From: Corynebacterium haematomassiliense
GTDB lineage: Bacteria > Actinomycetota > Actinomycetes > Mycobacteriales > Mycobacteriaceae
Direction of reading: 5' to 3'
Length of the DNA: 64,000 bases
Assembly (NCBI RefSeq): GCF_013978595.1
Contig: NZ_JACDTZ010000001.1
Span: 1,178,001 to 1,242,000, forward strand
In this document: positions 50,175 to 59,784 of the stretch, piece by piece
Numbering within the stretch: the first letter of the stretch is position 1
Layout of the letters: each line of letters starts with the position of its first letter
Notes under the pieces: generated by a model
What the model saw: the letters and a program-made list of their open reading frames with translations, nothing else
Database searches by the model: none
What the model was told of the DNA's origin: nothing
Position numbers and translations under genes: made by a program

Positions 50175-53100
50175 CTAGATGTAGGCCGGCATGTCCTTTT
50201 CGAGGACGGTGCCGCCGGACGGGATCTGCTTGATCTCGCCACGCGGGCTGTCAGCCGGGACCGGCTGGCCCACCGGCGCAGGCGCCGGCTGGCTGGACGG
50301 TGCCGGAGCAGGCTTGCTCTCCTGCGGTGCCGGGGCCGGCTTCGGCGCCGGCTTGGACGAGCCGTTGCCGCCACCGAGCACTGCCGGGATCATGCCCAGG
50401 CCCGGGATGAGCAGCAGCCACCACAGCTTCTTCTTGTCGAAGTCAGAGCTGCCCTCCTCACCCGGAGCCGTGGTCGGCGCCGGGGTGGAGGAAGCCGGGG
50501 TGGTCTCCTCAGCCGGTGCGCCCGGGGTGGTCGTCGACGGCGTGGTCGTTGCCGGGGTGGTCTTCTCGGCCGGCGGGGTGTCGCCCTCGCTGGTCTCGAC
50601 CGTCTGGTAGCCGTCGTTGATGTCCTTGTGCTCAGCGATCGGGTTGTCGTCGGTGACGTCGTCCGGGGTGTTGCCACCCTTCGGGTTCTCGTCGCCGTTG
50701 CGGTCAACCTCGGTGGAGGTCAGGGTCTCGAACGCCACGGCTGCCGGGACGGCACCCTCAGCGTTGGTCACCGGGATCTCCACCACAATCTCGCCGTAGG
50801 CAGCCTCCGGGGTGAAGGTCACGGACTGGGTACCCAGTACGCGGCCCTCGGTGTACGGAGCGGACTCGCCGAGGCGTTCCATCAGCTGTGCGGTTGCGGT
50901 GTAGGTCGCGCCCGGGACCAGGCCCCAGTACTTGACCACATCGCGCACCACGGCACCGTTGACAACTTCAGCGCCCTTGGAGAAGTCAGCGTTGGTGGAC
51001 ACACCCGGCTCACCCGGGATGTCACGGCCTTCGCTGGTACCCGGGGTGATCACCGTCTGTGCGGCATCGTTGATGTCGCGGTGCTCGGCGATCTGCTGCG
51101 GCACGCGGTTGCCTGCCGGCTGCTCGTTGCCCTGCGCGTCCACCTCGACAGAGGTGAGGCGCTCGAAGGCCACTGCAGCGTAGACCGGGTTGGTCACCCA
51201 GGAGGCGACGGTGATGTCGACGTTGACAGAACCGTAGCCAGCCTCGGATGCGACGAACTGCTTCTCGCCCTGGCCGATGATGGCGCCGCTGCGCTTGGCA
51301 ACGAGGTCCGCGGTCAGGGTGTAGGTCTTGCCCGGAACCAGGCCGGTGTAGCGGACGGTGTCCACCACAGTGGCGCCAGCCACAACCTCGGTGGCACCCT
51401 CAGCGAAGTTCGCGTTGGTGCCGATGAACGGCTCGGAGTTCTCCGGGACGTTCGGGCTGCGAACCGTCTGGTTCTGATCGTTGATGTTCTTATGCTCAGC
51501 GATCGGGTTGTCGTCCGAGACGTCGTTCGGTGTCTCGCCGCCCTGCGGGTTGTCGTTGCCCTCGCGGTCGACCTCGGTGGAGGTCAGCGTCTCGAAGGCG
51601 ACAGCCGCACGGACCGGGGTGTCGATGCCGTCTACAACCGGGATCTCCACAACCACGGAGCCGTTACCGGTCTCCGACGCGGTGAAGGTCTTGGTGCCGG
51701 TGCCGATGATGGCGTCGCCGTAGGCGTCGCGGTTCACCAGCTCGTTGTAGACGTCCTTGCTCACCAGCTCAGCGGTCAGCGTGTAGGTCTTGCCCGGGAC
51801 CAGGCCCTGGTACTTGACCGTGTCGTTGACCACGGTGCCGGAGACAACTTCCTTCGCACCGTTGGCGAAGTCAGCAGTCGTACCGATCTGCGGGTTCGGG
51901 AACCACACCACCGGCGGCACAACCGGAGTGGTCGTGTTCGACGGAACCACCGGAGTGGTCGGCTTCGTCGGCTGCTCGGAGGTGGTCACCTTCGTCGGCT
52001 CGGTCGTCTGCTCAGTCGTCTTCTCGGACGTGCCCGGCTGTGCCGGGACCGTCGTCGTGGACTCATCAGAGGTCTCCGGGGTCGGTTCCTCCTCAGTGGT
52101 GGAAACGCAAGTCTCCGGAACCGTGGTCACCTCGGTCGTGGACTCCTTGACCGTGGTACCCGGGACAGTGGTGTCCGGACCGGTGGTGCCCGGTACCGTG
52201 GTCCCCGGCTCGGTCGTACCCGGCTCGGTGGTGCCCGGAACGGTGCTGGTCGACGTGACCGGCTTGCACACGTCCGTGGTCGGAGCGGTCGTCTCGGTGG
52301 ACGGGATCAGCTGAATCGTCGTCGACGGCACAGGTTCCTCGGAGGTCTCCCCGGACGGGACTGGGACGATCGGGGTCTCCTCGGTGGCCTCGCCCGGCGC
52401 AGACGGATCAGTACTCGGAATCAGCTGGATCGTCGTGGTCGGAGTCGGCTCCTCGGAGGTGGTCTCCTTCGGAGTGGTCTCCTCCGTGGTGGTGGACGGC
52501 TCCGTCGTCGGCGTGTTCACCGGACCCTCGACGGTCTGCTTGTCGTCGTTGATGTCCTTGTGCTCAGCGATCTTGTTCGCACCCGGAGCGTCCGGGGTGT
52601 CGTTGCCGTTGCGGTCGACCTCGGTGGAGGTCAGCTCCTCGAAGGCAACAGCGGCAGCAACCTGCTCGCCCTCGTTCAGGCCCTCGACGGTGATGCGGAC
52701 ATCGACCTTGCCGTTCTCAGCTTCAGCCGTGAAGGTCTCGGTACCAGTGCCGATCGTGCGGCCCTCACGGAACGGAGCAGCCTCGCCGAGGCGCTCCTTC
52801 AGTTCAGCGGTCAGGGTGTAGGTCTTGTCCTTCACCAGCCCGGAGTACTCAACGGTGTCCACAACGACAGTGCCGTTCTCAACCTGCTTCGCACCATCCG
52901 CGAAGTTCGCGTTGGTCGCGATGCGCGGGCTGCGCACGGTCTGATCCTTGTCGTTGATGTCCTTGTGCTCAGCAATCGGGTTGTCGTCAGACGTCTCCGG
53001 AGTGTCGCCACCCTTCGGGTTGTCCTTGCCAGTGCGGTCAACCTGCGTAGAGGTCAGCGTCTCGAAGGCAACAGCAGCGGTGACAGTCTCGCCCTCCGGC

Positions 53101-56100
53101 GCGTTGCTGACAACGATGGTCACGTCCTCCGAACCATTCGGCGCAGACGGGATAAACGTCTTGTTGCCGGAACCGAGAACGGTCTTGCCGTCTGCCTTAT
53201 TAATAAGGTCAGCGGTCAGGGTGTACACCTTGCCCGGCACGAGGCCTTCGTAGGTGACGGTGTCAACCACAGCAACGCCGTTCTTGACTTCCTGGGCACC
53301 GTTGGCGAAGTTCGCGTTCGTGGAGATCTTCGGGTTACGGACCGTCTGGTCCTCATCGTCGATCTCCTTGTGCTCAGCAATCGGGTTGTCGTCAGACGTC
53401 TCCGGGGTGTCGCCACCCTTCGGGTTGTCGTTGCCGGTCTTATCAACCTCAGTGGAGGTCAGCTCCTCGAAAGCAACAGCGGCGGTAACGACACGGCCTT
53501 CCGGAGCATTATCCACAGTGATCTTCACATCGACAGAGCCGTTGGCTTCCTTCGGGGTGAAGGTCTTCTTGCCGGTGCCCAGAACGGTCTTGCCGTCAGC
53601 CTTATCGATCAGCTGCGCGGTGAGGGTGTACTCCTTGCCCGGCACGAGACCGGCGTAGGTGACAGTGTCCACAACCACAGCACCGTTGATCACCTCGGAC
53701 GAACCCTTTTCAAAGTTCGCGTTGGTGGAGATGTGCGGCGCACCAACAGTCTGGTTAGCGTCGTTGATGTCCTTGTGCTCAGCGATCGGGTTGTCGTCGG
53801 ACGTTTCCGGGGTGTCCCCACCCTTCGGGTTGTCCTGACCAGCCTTGTCAACAACCGTGGAGGTCAGATCCTCGAAAGCAACAGCGGCATCAACCGGCTT
53901 GGTCACATCGTCGTTGACCTTGATTTCGACCTCGACGGAACCGTCGGTGGTCTCCGGGGTGAAGGTCGTGGTGCCGGTGCCCAGAACGTTGCCCTCCTGG
54001 TACGGCGCCTGGTCACCGATACGCTCCATCAGCTTCGCAGACAGGGTGTATTCCTTGCCCGGAACCAGGCCCTTGTAATCGACAGTGTCGATGACGGTGT
54101 TGCCAGCAGCAATCTCAGTCGAGCCATCCTTGAATTTCGCGTTGGTCGCGATGCTCGGCTCAAACACGGTGCGGACCGTCTGGTCCTCATCAGCGATGTC
54201 CTCGTGGTCGGCGATCGGGTTCGACTTCTTACCGTCGGTTTCCTCGCCTGCCTTGTTGACATCCTTGGAAGTCAGACGCTCGAACGCAACCGCAGCCTGA
54301 ACCGGGTTCGGGGCGTTGGTCACGGCGATTTCGACCTTGACGTTGCCGTTTGCCAGCTCACCCTCGGTGCCCGGGACCACAAAGGTCACAGCACCGGTAC
54401 CGAGGACGTTATTCGCATCCTGCTTATCGACGAGCTTCGCATCCAACGTGTAGCTCTTACCCGCAACCAGACCGGAGTAGTACACGGTGTCCACAACTGT
54501 GCTGCCGTTCTGAACAACGTTCACTCCGTCCTTGAACTCCGCAACGGTGCGGATCTCCGGGTTCGGTTTGAAGCCCTGCTTCACCGTAGTAGTAACGGTT
54601 TCATTCGGATTCGTCGTAGTCACTGTCGGAGTTTCAGTCACCGTGACGGCCGGAGCCGTGCTGGTGACTGTCGTACCAGGCTGCGTCGTGGTGACATCCG
54701 GCTCAGTGGTGACAACCCTGTTACCCGGCTGCGTCGTCGTGACATCCGGCTCGGTCGTGACAACCGTGTTACCCGGCTGCGTCGTGGTCACATCCGGCTC
54801 AGTGGTGACAACCGTGTTACCCGGCTGCGTCGTCGTGACATCCGGCTCAGTGGTGACAACCGTGTTACCCGGCTGCGTCGTGGTCACATCCGGCTCGGTC
54901 GTAACAACCGTGTTCCCCGGCTGCGTTGTGGTCACATCAGGCTGGGTCTCAGTCGTCGTCTTACCCGGCTGCGTCGTCGTGACATCCGGCTCAGTGGTGA
55001 CAACCGTGTTACCCGGCTGCGTCGTGGTCACATCCGGCTCGGTCGTAACAACCGTGTTCCCCGGCTGCGTTGTGGTCACATCAGGCTGGGTCTCAGTCGT
55101 CGTCTTACCCGGCTGCGTCGTAGTCACATCCGGCTCGGTCGTAACAACCGTCTTACCCGGCTGCGTCGTCGTCACTGCAGGAGCAGTCTCGGTAACAGTC
55201 GGCGTCACCGTCGTAGTCTCCTCAGTCGCTGGCGTCGGTGGGACTACCGGGTTCGAAGTGCCCGGAGAATCTGGTGATGTCTGAGAAGTCGGCGTCTCTG
55301 TCCAGTACGGTTTTACGATTTGGCTTTCGTCATTCGGATCTTCATGTGCAGCGATTAGATGATTGCCAACTTGGGGTAGGCCATCAGCGGTGATGCCATT
55401 CGCCGTGAGGCGTTCATAGACGACCCCAACCTCGCCCTTCTCGATATCTTCGGCATCGCTGAGTCGAACCACGATCGTTCCGGAAACAGTGCCATCTGCG
55501 TTTTCGCTAGTAACCGTGAATTTAGGATCCGATGTCTTGAACGACTCCGTGGAAACGTCTTCCGACCTGAGTTTACCGTTCGCATCCTTCCGGAAGAGTT
55601 CGCCACGCAGCGTGTACTCATACCCCGGGTAGATATTTTCAATGTTAACGGTGTCCCACACGTAGTCTGTCGGTGCCTGACCCGGGGAGGTTTTAACCAG
55701 TTCGCTTTCAGAGAACGACGCGGTGGTAGAAATCTTTGGCTTCGGTGCGTTCCTCGGAGGGACAAGGACCACGTCCTGGGCGTCAGACTGGATAAACTTA
55801 CCCGAGTACTCCGAGTCCATCGGCAACGGCTTCACGTTGTTCATCAAATAGTCGAAGATGGCCAACTGGCCATCTTCCAGTTCGCTGCGGTCGATAGTGG
55901 CGTCAGCCGAAATAACCCACACTGCTGCGGCTGTCGCCGGCACGATGTCAGGAATCGTTGCGTTAGGGAACCCCATCTCTGCAGGCGATAGATGTGGGTA
56001 AGAGTTACTGACAATCCAGTTTATCTTTTCCGCACGTTCCTTAGCCTCCGGATTAGTAGAACCTAGCTTATTCTCACCGCCGGTGTACTGGGCAGAATCG

Positions 56101-56435
56101 ACAACCTTACCCGACCAGGTACCACCCTCGTTGCCGAGAGCCACACTCGGTTCAATGCAGTACGCCCAGAATGATTCACTGCGCCCGTCGTATTGAACCG
56201 TCCAAGGGAAGAGTGAAGCACTCTGCACATTGGCGCCAGTATTCCCTTCAAAATCAAACTCGATATCGGGACCACTCTGGAGGGCAACATTGCTATTGTA
56301 CTGCGCTTGCGCGCCCACTATCTGGGCCTTAGCCGTCGCAGGTACGGTAAACGAACCGAACAATAGCGCCAGCACAGACATCAATACAACGAACACCCCC
56401 CACCGCGATCTAGTGCTTGCTGGACTATTTAACAC
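50175..56435 (-). CDS. Giant VaFE-repeat surface protein with thioester-like domain
   Basis: 2,086 residues from GTG 56435 (AAGGCGG ribosome site). Signal peptide to about residue 37. Residues 45-215 resemble a thioester domain: Cys93 in FWAYCIEPSV, but the Gln that should precede the AVW motif is Ala (PATAAAVWVI). Nine VaFE-type Ig-like domains begin near residues 235, 625, 757, 900, 1034, 1169, 1514, 1667 and 1811, each with the pattern DTV-Y-GLVPGK-YTL and ending AAVAFE-LTS, expected to form Lys-Asn isopeptide bonds. Two Thr/Pro-rich stalks (400-620; 1310-1510). A membrane helix (LWWLLLIPGLGMIPAVLG, about 2005) is followed by an 65-residue Pro/Ala tail; there is no LPXTG signal. Adhesin or stalk on the cell surface, inferred. 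Confidence 0.9.
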   Translation of the reverse strand: MLNSPASTRSRWGVFVVLMSVLALLFGSFTVPATAKAQIVGAQAQYNSNVALQSGPDIEFDFEGNTGANVQSASLFPWTVQYDGRSESFWAYCIEPSVALGNEGGTWSGKVVDSAQYTGGENKLGSTNPEAKERAEKINWIVSNSYPHLSPAEMGFPNATIPDIVPATAAAVWVISADATIDRSELEDGQLAIFDYLMNNVKPLPMDSEYSGKFIQSDAQDVVLVPPRNAPKPKISTTASFSESELVKTSPGQAPTDYVWDTVNIENIYPGYEYTLRGELFRKDANGKLRSEDVSTESFKTSDPKFTVTSENADGTVSGTIVVRLSDAEDIEKGEVGVVYERLTANGITADGLPQVGNHLIAAHEDPNDESQIVKPYWTETPTSQTSPDSPGTSNPVVPPTPATEETTTVTPTVTETAPAVTTTQPGKTVVTTEPDVTTTQPGKTTTETQPDVTTTQPGNTVVTTEPDVTTTQPGNTVVTTEPDVTTTQPGKTTTETQPDVTTTQPGNTVVTTEPDVTTTQPGNTVVTTEPDVTTTQPGNTVVTTEPDVTTTQPGNTVVTTEPDVTTTQPGNRVVTTEPDVTTTQPGTTVTSTAPAVTVTETPTVTTTNPNETVTTTVKQGFKPNPEIRTVAEFKDGVNVVQNGSTVVDTVYYSGLVAGKSYTLDAKLVDKQDANNVLGTGAVTFVVPGTEGELANGNVKVEIAVTNAPNPVQAAVAFERLTSKDVNKAGEETDGKKSNPIADHEDIADEDQTVRTVFEPSIATNAKFKDGSTEIAAGNTVIDTVDYKGLVPGKEYTLSAKLMERIGDQAPYQEGNVLGTGTTTFTPETTDGSVEVEIKVNDDVTKPVDAAVAFEDLTSTVVDKAGQDNPKGGDTPETSDDNPIAEHKDINDANQTVGAPHISTNANFEKGSSEVINGAVVVDTVTYAGLVPGKEYTLTAQLIDKADGKTVLGTGKKTFTPKEANGSVDVKITVDNAPEGRVVTAAVAFEELTSTEVDKTGNDNPKGGDTPETSDDNPIAEHKEIDDEDQTVRNPKISTNANFANGAQEVKNGVAVVDTVTYEGLVPGKVYTLTADLINKADGKTVLGSGNKTFIPSAPNGSEDVTIVVSNAPEGETVTAAVAFETLTSTQVDRTGKDNPKGGDTPETSDDNPIAEHKDINDKDQTVRSPRIATNANFADGAKQVENGTVVVDTVEYSGLVKDKTYTLTAELKERLGEAAPFREGRTIGTGTETFTAEAENGKVDVRITVEGLNEGEQVAAAVAFEELTSTEVDRNGNDTPDAPGANKIAEHKDINDDKQTVEGPVNTPTTEPSTTTEETTPKETTSEEPTPTTTIQLIPSTDPSAPGEATEETPIVPVPSGETSEEPVPSTTIQLIPSTETTAPTTDVCKPVTSTSTVPGTTEPGTTEPGTTVPGTTGPDTTVPGTTVKESTTEVTTVPETCVSTTEEEPTPETSDESTTTVPAQPGTSEKTTEQTTEPTKVTTSEQPTKPTTPVVPSNTTTPVVPPVVWFPNPQIGTTADFANGAKEVVSGTVVNDTVKYQGLVPGKTYTLTAELVSKDVYNELVNRDAYGDAIIGTGTKTFTASETGNGSVVVEIPVVDGIDTPVRAAVAFETLTSTEVDREGNDNPQGGETPNDVSDDNPIAEHKNINDQNQTVRSPNVPENSEPFIGTNANFAEGATEVVAGATVVDTVRYTGLVPGKTYTLTADLVAKRSGAIIGQGEKQFVASEAGYGSVNVDITVASWVTNPVYAAVAFERLTSVEVDAQGNEQPAGNRVPQQIAEHRDINDAAQTVITPGTSEGRDIPGEPGVSTNADFSKGAEVVNGAVVRDVVKYWGLVPGATYTATAQLMERLGESAPYTEGRVLGTQSVTFTPEAAYGEIVVEIPVTNAEGAVPAAVAFETLTSTEVDRNGDENPKGGNTPDDVTDDNPIAEHKDINDGYQTVETSEGDTPPAEKTTPATTTPSTTTPGAPAEETTPASSTPAPTTAPGEEGSSDFDKKKLWWLLLIPGLGMIPAVLGGGNGSSKPAPKPAPAPQESKPAPAPSSQPAPAPVGQPVPADSPRGEIKQIPSGGTVLEKDMPAYI
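54655..55182 (-). repeat. Eleven 48-bp tandem repeats encoding a Thr/Val/Pro stalk
   Basis: In-frame repeats of 16 codons, TTTQPGNTVVTTEPDV and variants (TTTQPGKTTTETQPDV twice), within the large surface-protein gene. Units are nearly identical at DNA level, so copy number may vary between strains. Confidence 0.9.
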
Positions 56436-56743
56436 AAATTCCGCCTTTCACTCGCCGAGCAGCACGTGGCCAACCCGTTTCCGACACCCCGTTCAACGGA
56501 CACACCGAAGACAGGGAAATTCCAGAGAAAACATAACCCATAGGCAGGAGAGGGGCAACGGCATATAAGCAGTTCACAGACTTCTGTCAATTAGTGAACC
56601 ATCCGCTTATCACCCTCTAAGGGTTGAAGGGGTGGACATCCCTACAACGCGCTGGGGAAACTTTCTGAAGACAATTCGAGCTGTTTAAAACACGAGAATC
56701 TCTAAGAATCCCGAATCGCCCCCACTACCCCCATAAAACTCGG
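56436..56743. other. Upstream region of the surface-protein gene
   Basis: 308 bp without a gene. Contains a CTGTCA / GTGAACCATCCGC pair (56584-56606) like the repeats upstream of clpP1, and a short CCCT-CTA-AGGG hairpin near 56614. AT content is higher than around it; a promoter is likely, but I cannot fix one. Confidence 0.4.
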
Positions 56744-56825
<82 letters not shown>

Positions 56826-56972
56826 GTCGTTGATGGATACTACACAGTGGTCCGCGGCAATCGTTAACCGGAACCCGGCCATTTGCAACGACATATAAAT
56901 AAGATGCAATTAAAAATGCGGCAGTCAAACTTTCGTTTGGCCTTTTAAGGTTGCCGGGTAGACTGACCAGCT

Positions 56973-57425
56973 GTGAGCGAAGAGAACAAGGCAGTTGAGA
57001 GCACCGAGGCGGTGCCCCAACGCGAGCGCATCCGCGTGCGCTGGTGGCACATCGTGCTGCTGATCGCAGCAGCCGTGACCTGTCTCCTGCTCGCCCGCTG
57101 GCAGTGGGAGCGCTACCAGTCCGGCTCGGGAACGTTCCAAAACCTGGGCTACGCCCTGCAATGGCCGTGCTTCGCGGCGTTTTTCGTCTACGCCTACCGC
57201 GTGGGTATGCGCATGGAGAACGAGAAAATCGACGCCGAAAACGCCGGCTTGACCATGGACGACCTCTACGAGGCCGACCTTGCCAAGTACGGCGAGATGA
57301 AGGAACCCACGGCGATCGACGAGGACTTCCTCCCCTCTCGCCCCGAGCTGGGCGTGGAGGAATACAACAAGCTCGTGGCCCCGCGCCGAAACACGAACAT
57401 TGAAGGTAAAGGTGAATCAGCATGA
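56973..57425 (+). CDS. Actinobacterial membrane protein, function unknown
   Basis: 150 residues from GTG 56973, eight bases after a TAGACT box and without a ribosome site (leaderless). Two membrane helices (WWHIVLLIAAAVTCLLLA; ALQWPCFAAFFVYAYRVG) linked by the segment RWQWERYQSGSGTFQNLGYA, a motif I associate with a conserved family in actinobacteria, and a cytoplasmic tail with RNTNIEGKGESA. The next gene overlaps its stop by 4 bp, so the two proteins probably work together. Confidence 0.8.
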   Translation: MSEENKAVESTEAVPQRERIRVRWWHIVLLIAAAVTCLLLARWQWERYQSGSGTFQNLGYALQWPCFAAFFVYAYRVGMRMENEKIDAENAGLTMDDLYEADLAKYGEMKEPTAIDEDFLPSRPELGVEEYNKLVAPRRNTNIEGKGESA

Positions 57426-57790
57426 CGCAGCCGACCCCGCAAACTCAGCCCGCGCGCATCCACCCGGAACGCCAGCGTCGCGTGAAGCAGGCGCTCACGT
57501 TTTTCACTATCACCGCGTGGATCACTGGTGTGCTGTTCCTCCTGCTTATTACCCGCATGATCATGCAGTACGGCTTTGACATGAACGTCGATTACTTGTC
57601 CTGGGTGGCCCGCGTGCACGGCTTCGCGTTTGTGGCTTTTCTGATGGCGTCGCTGAACCTTGGGTCCAAGGCCCGCTGGTCCGCGGGCACCTGGATTACC
57701 ACCGCTCTGTCCGGAGTTGTGCCGTTCATGTCGTTTATCGTGGAAGCCAAACGTCGCAAGGAAGTCACGGAGAAGTTCCAGCTCCCCTAA
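57422..57790 (+). CDS. DUF3817 membrane protein
   Basis: 122 residues. Three membrane helices: FFTITAWITGVLFLLLITRM, then VHGFAFVAFLMASLNLGS and TTALSGVVPFMSFIVEAKRR; the pattern Ala-Trp-x-Thr-Gly-x-x and Val-His-Gly-x-x-Phe is the DUF3817 signature. Function unknown. Coupled with the upstream gene (ATGA) and closed by a strong bidirectional terminator. Confidence 0.9.
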   Translation: MTQPTPQTQPARIHPERQRRVKQALTFFTITAWITGVLFLLLITRMIMQYGFDMNVDYLSWVARVHGFAFVAFLMASLNLGSKARWSAGTWITTALSGVVPFMSFIVEAKRRKEVTEKFQLP

Positions 57791-57793
57791 GCA

Positions 57794-57836
57794 CAAGACA
57801 AAACCCGGCAGGGAAAACCTGCCGGGTTTTGTCTTG
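57794..57836. terminator. Strong bidirectional terminator
   Basis: 19-bp perfect stem (CAAGACAAAACCCGGCAGG, 57794-57812, with 57818-57836) around GAAAA, with TTTTG on the plus strand. It separates the DUF3817 gene from the converging lipoprotein gene. Confidence 0.92.
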
Positions 57837-57847
57837 TCAGAGCCGGT

Positions 57848-58222
57848 TTACTTTTCGGTGGTCTTGGTCAGCACCATCACGCCGACCTTTTCTGCCTGAT
57901 CGTTCTGCGGGCTCAGGGTGAGGGTGTCGCCGCTGCGCTCGGCGTCGTACTTCAGGTCCTGGTGGGTCAGCGGATCCTCGAGCTTGAACTCCTTGTCGTC
58001 GCGCAGGCAGTTCGCCTCGTTGGTTTCACCGTCGGTCTCGGTCATCTGCCAGTCGCAGTCCTTGCCGTCGATAGTGATGGTGGCGTGGCCGCCGCCTTTG
58101 CCTTCCTGGGTCGCGGTGATGTCGCCGGTCCATTCGCCGTCGAAGTCACCCTTCTGGCCGCAGCCGGTCAAAAGCGCGCCGGAGGCGAGAACAGTTCCTA
58201 CAAGTGCAATCGTTTTCTTCAT
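57848..58222 (-). CDS. Small lipoprotein
   Basis: 124 residues from ATG 58222; TACAGT lies six bases upstream, so leaderless initiation is likely, and GTG 58228 is the alternative. Lipoprotein signal MKKTIALVGTVLASGALLTG with Cys22 as the lipid site. The mature part has GEWTGDITATQEGKGGGHAT and two further Cys (DGKDCDWQM, EANCLRDD) that may pair. It looks like a small beta-barrel binding protein; no family recognised. Attached to the outer face of the membrane. Confidence 0.85.
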   Translation of the reverse strand: MKKTIALVGTVLASGALLTGCGQKGDFDGEWTGDITATQEGKGGGHATITIDGKDCDWQMTETDGETNEANCLRDDKEFKLEDPLTHQDLKYDAERSGDTLTLSPQNDQAEKVGVMVLTKTTEK

Positions 58223-58244
58223 AAGCACACTGTAACGAATTGCG

Positions 58245-58844
58245 TCACTTCAGCGCCGCTATGTGCGGGGCGAGCGCGCGTAGCGCCTTGCCGCGGTGGG
58301 AGCGCGCATTCTTCTCCTCAGGCGTCAGCTCTGCGGAGGAGCGGCCGTCGGCATCGGCGGGTGCAAACAGCGGGTCGTAGCCGAAGCCGTTCTCGCCGCG
58401 GGGCTCGCGCAGCAGCTCGCCCTCCCAGCGGCCCTCGGCTGTGAACTCCTGCCCGTCCGGGGAGGCCAGGGCGCAGCAGGACACAAACGCGGCGGCGCGC
58501 TCGTTGATGTCCGCCATCTGGGCGAGCAGCAGGTCGTTGTTGGCCTGGTCGTCGCCGTGGTTGCCGGACCAGCGGGCGGACAGTATGCCCGGCATGCCGT
58601 TGAGCGCCTTGATGGTCAGGCCAGAGTCGTCGGCCACGCACGGCAGGCCCGTGGCCTTTGCCCCGGCGCGGGCCTTGAGCAGGGCGTTGTCCACGAAAGT
58701 GAGGCCGTCTTCGACGGGGTCGGGGTACGACGGAGCGTCGTGAAGCGAAACAAGCTCCACCCCCTCGATGGCGAGCTCGCGCAACACCTGCTCAAGCTCA
58801 CGCACCTTGCCTTGGTTCCTGGAAGCGACGAGGACCTTTACCAT
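58245..58844 (-). CDS. rdgB: Non-canonical purine NTP pyrophosphatase (RdgB/HAM1)
   Basis: 199 residues. Hydrolyses dITP, XTP and ITP to prevent their incorporation. [38 protein letters not shown] and [20 protein letters not shown] with [16 protein letters not shown] form the substrate and metal site. ATG 58844 lies inside the end of rph (7-bp overlap); longer upstream reading is a shadow. Operon rph-rdgB as in other Corynebacteriales. Confidence 0.95.
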   Translation of the reverse strand: MVKVLVASRNQGKVRELEQVLRELAIEGVELVSLHDAPSYPDPVEDGLTFVDNALLKARAGAKATGLPCVADDSGLTIKALNGMPGILSARWSGNHGDDQANNDLLLAQMADINERAAAFVSCCALASPDGQEFTAEGRWEGELLREPRGENGFGYDPLFAPADADGRSSAELTPEEKNARSHRGKALRALAPHIAALK

Positions 58845-59566
58845 CCCAGCGCCGCCTTCTGCGCCGCGATGAGCTCCTCGCAGCCCTTGGCCGCGACATC
58901 CAGCATCTCGCCGAGCTGCTCGCGGCCGAACAGGCCATGCTCGCCGGTGCCCTGGATCTCCACGAAGTTGCCGCCCTCCTGCATGACCACGTTGAGGTCC
59001 ACCTCGGCGCGGGAGTCCTCCTCGTAGGGCAGGTCCAGGCACACGTGGCCGTCGATGATGCCGGCGGATACGGCGGCAATCGGCTTGAGCAGCGGCTCGC
59101 CCGGGACCACGCCGCGCTCCTTGAGCACCGCGATGGCGTCCGCAAGCGCGACGTACGCGCCGGTAATCGAGGCGGTGCGGGTGCCGCCGTCGGCCTGGAG
59201 GACGTCGCAGTCGAGCTGGATGGTGTTCTCGCCGAGCTGGCTCAGATCCACCGCGGCGCGCAGGGAGCGGCCCACCAAGCGCGAGATCTCATGGGTGCGG
59301 CCCTTGACCTTGCCCTTCATGGACTCGCGCGGCATGCGCTCGTGGGTGGCGGACGGGAGCATGGCATATTCGGCGGTGAGCCAGCCCTCGCCGGAATCCT
59401 TCTTGAAGCGCGGCACGCCCTCCTCCACGGAGGCGGTGCACATGACGCGGGTGTTGCCGAACTCCACGAGCACACTGCCCGCCGGGTTGGAAGTGAAGCC
59501 GCGGGTGATGCGCACAGGGCGCAGTTGGTCGAAGGCGCGGCCGTCCAGGCGCGAAAAATCAGTCAT
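58838..59566 (-). CDS. rph: Ribonuclease PH
   Basis: 242 residues, phosphorolytic 3'-5' exoribonuclease that trims tRNA 3' ends. [60 protein letters not shown] and [19 protein letters not shown] are typical. ATG 59566 lies seven bases after TACCCT with no ribosome site, so the rph-rdgB mRNA is probably leaderless. Confidence 0.96.
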   Translation of the reverse strand: MTDFSRLDGRAFDQLRPVRITRGFTSNPAGSVLVEFGNTRVMCTASVEEGVPRFKKDSGEGWLTAEYAMLPSATHERMPRESMKGKVKGRTHEISRLVGRSLRAAVDLSQLGENTIQLDCDVLQADGGTRTASITGAYVALADAIAVLKERGVVPGEPLLKPIAAVSAGIIDGHVCLDLPYEEDSRAEVDLNVVMQEGGNFVEIQGTGEHGLFGREQLGEMLDVAAKGCEELIAAQKAALGW

Positions 59567-59599
59567 GCGTCCAAGGGTAACGCAGTTCGGCAATGTCGA

Positions 59600-59784
59600 T
59601 TCGTCGGATTGCTACGCTCAAAGCGTTTGATTGATCACGTTCGGAGGGCACCCATGTAGCTCCCCGAAATTTAGAAAACCGGCCCTGGACTGACCACCTG
59701 AAGTAGACGAGCGGAACCGGTCATTGTGCTGGTTAACTTAACACATTAAGTTGCCCTCACTGCCACTGCGCGCAACGCAGGCGG
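59600..59784 (+). other. Intergenic region with a start-stop codon pair
   Basis: Between the rph start and the 3' end of the metallo-hydrolase gene. Plus strand: TACGCT (59613) as a -10 candidate, then GGAGG (59643) 6 bp before ATG-TAG (59654-59659), and a small hairpin AACTTAA/TTAAGTT at 59735-59752. No longer ORF follows. It might be a small RNA or a decayed leader. Confidence 0.3.

Noticed and set aside
54655-55182. CRISPR-like regular repeats
   Set aside because: The units are contiguous, in frame with a large ORF and have no unique spacers, so they are coding repeats.
50100-55277. A 1,725-codon open frame on the plus strand
   Set aside because: It is antisense to the VaFE-repeat protein; its Arg/Leu/Gly-rich repeats mirror the repeats of the real gene, and the minus-strand frame has a signal peptide and known domains.
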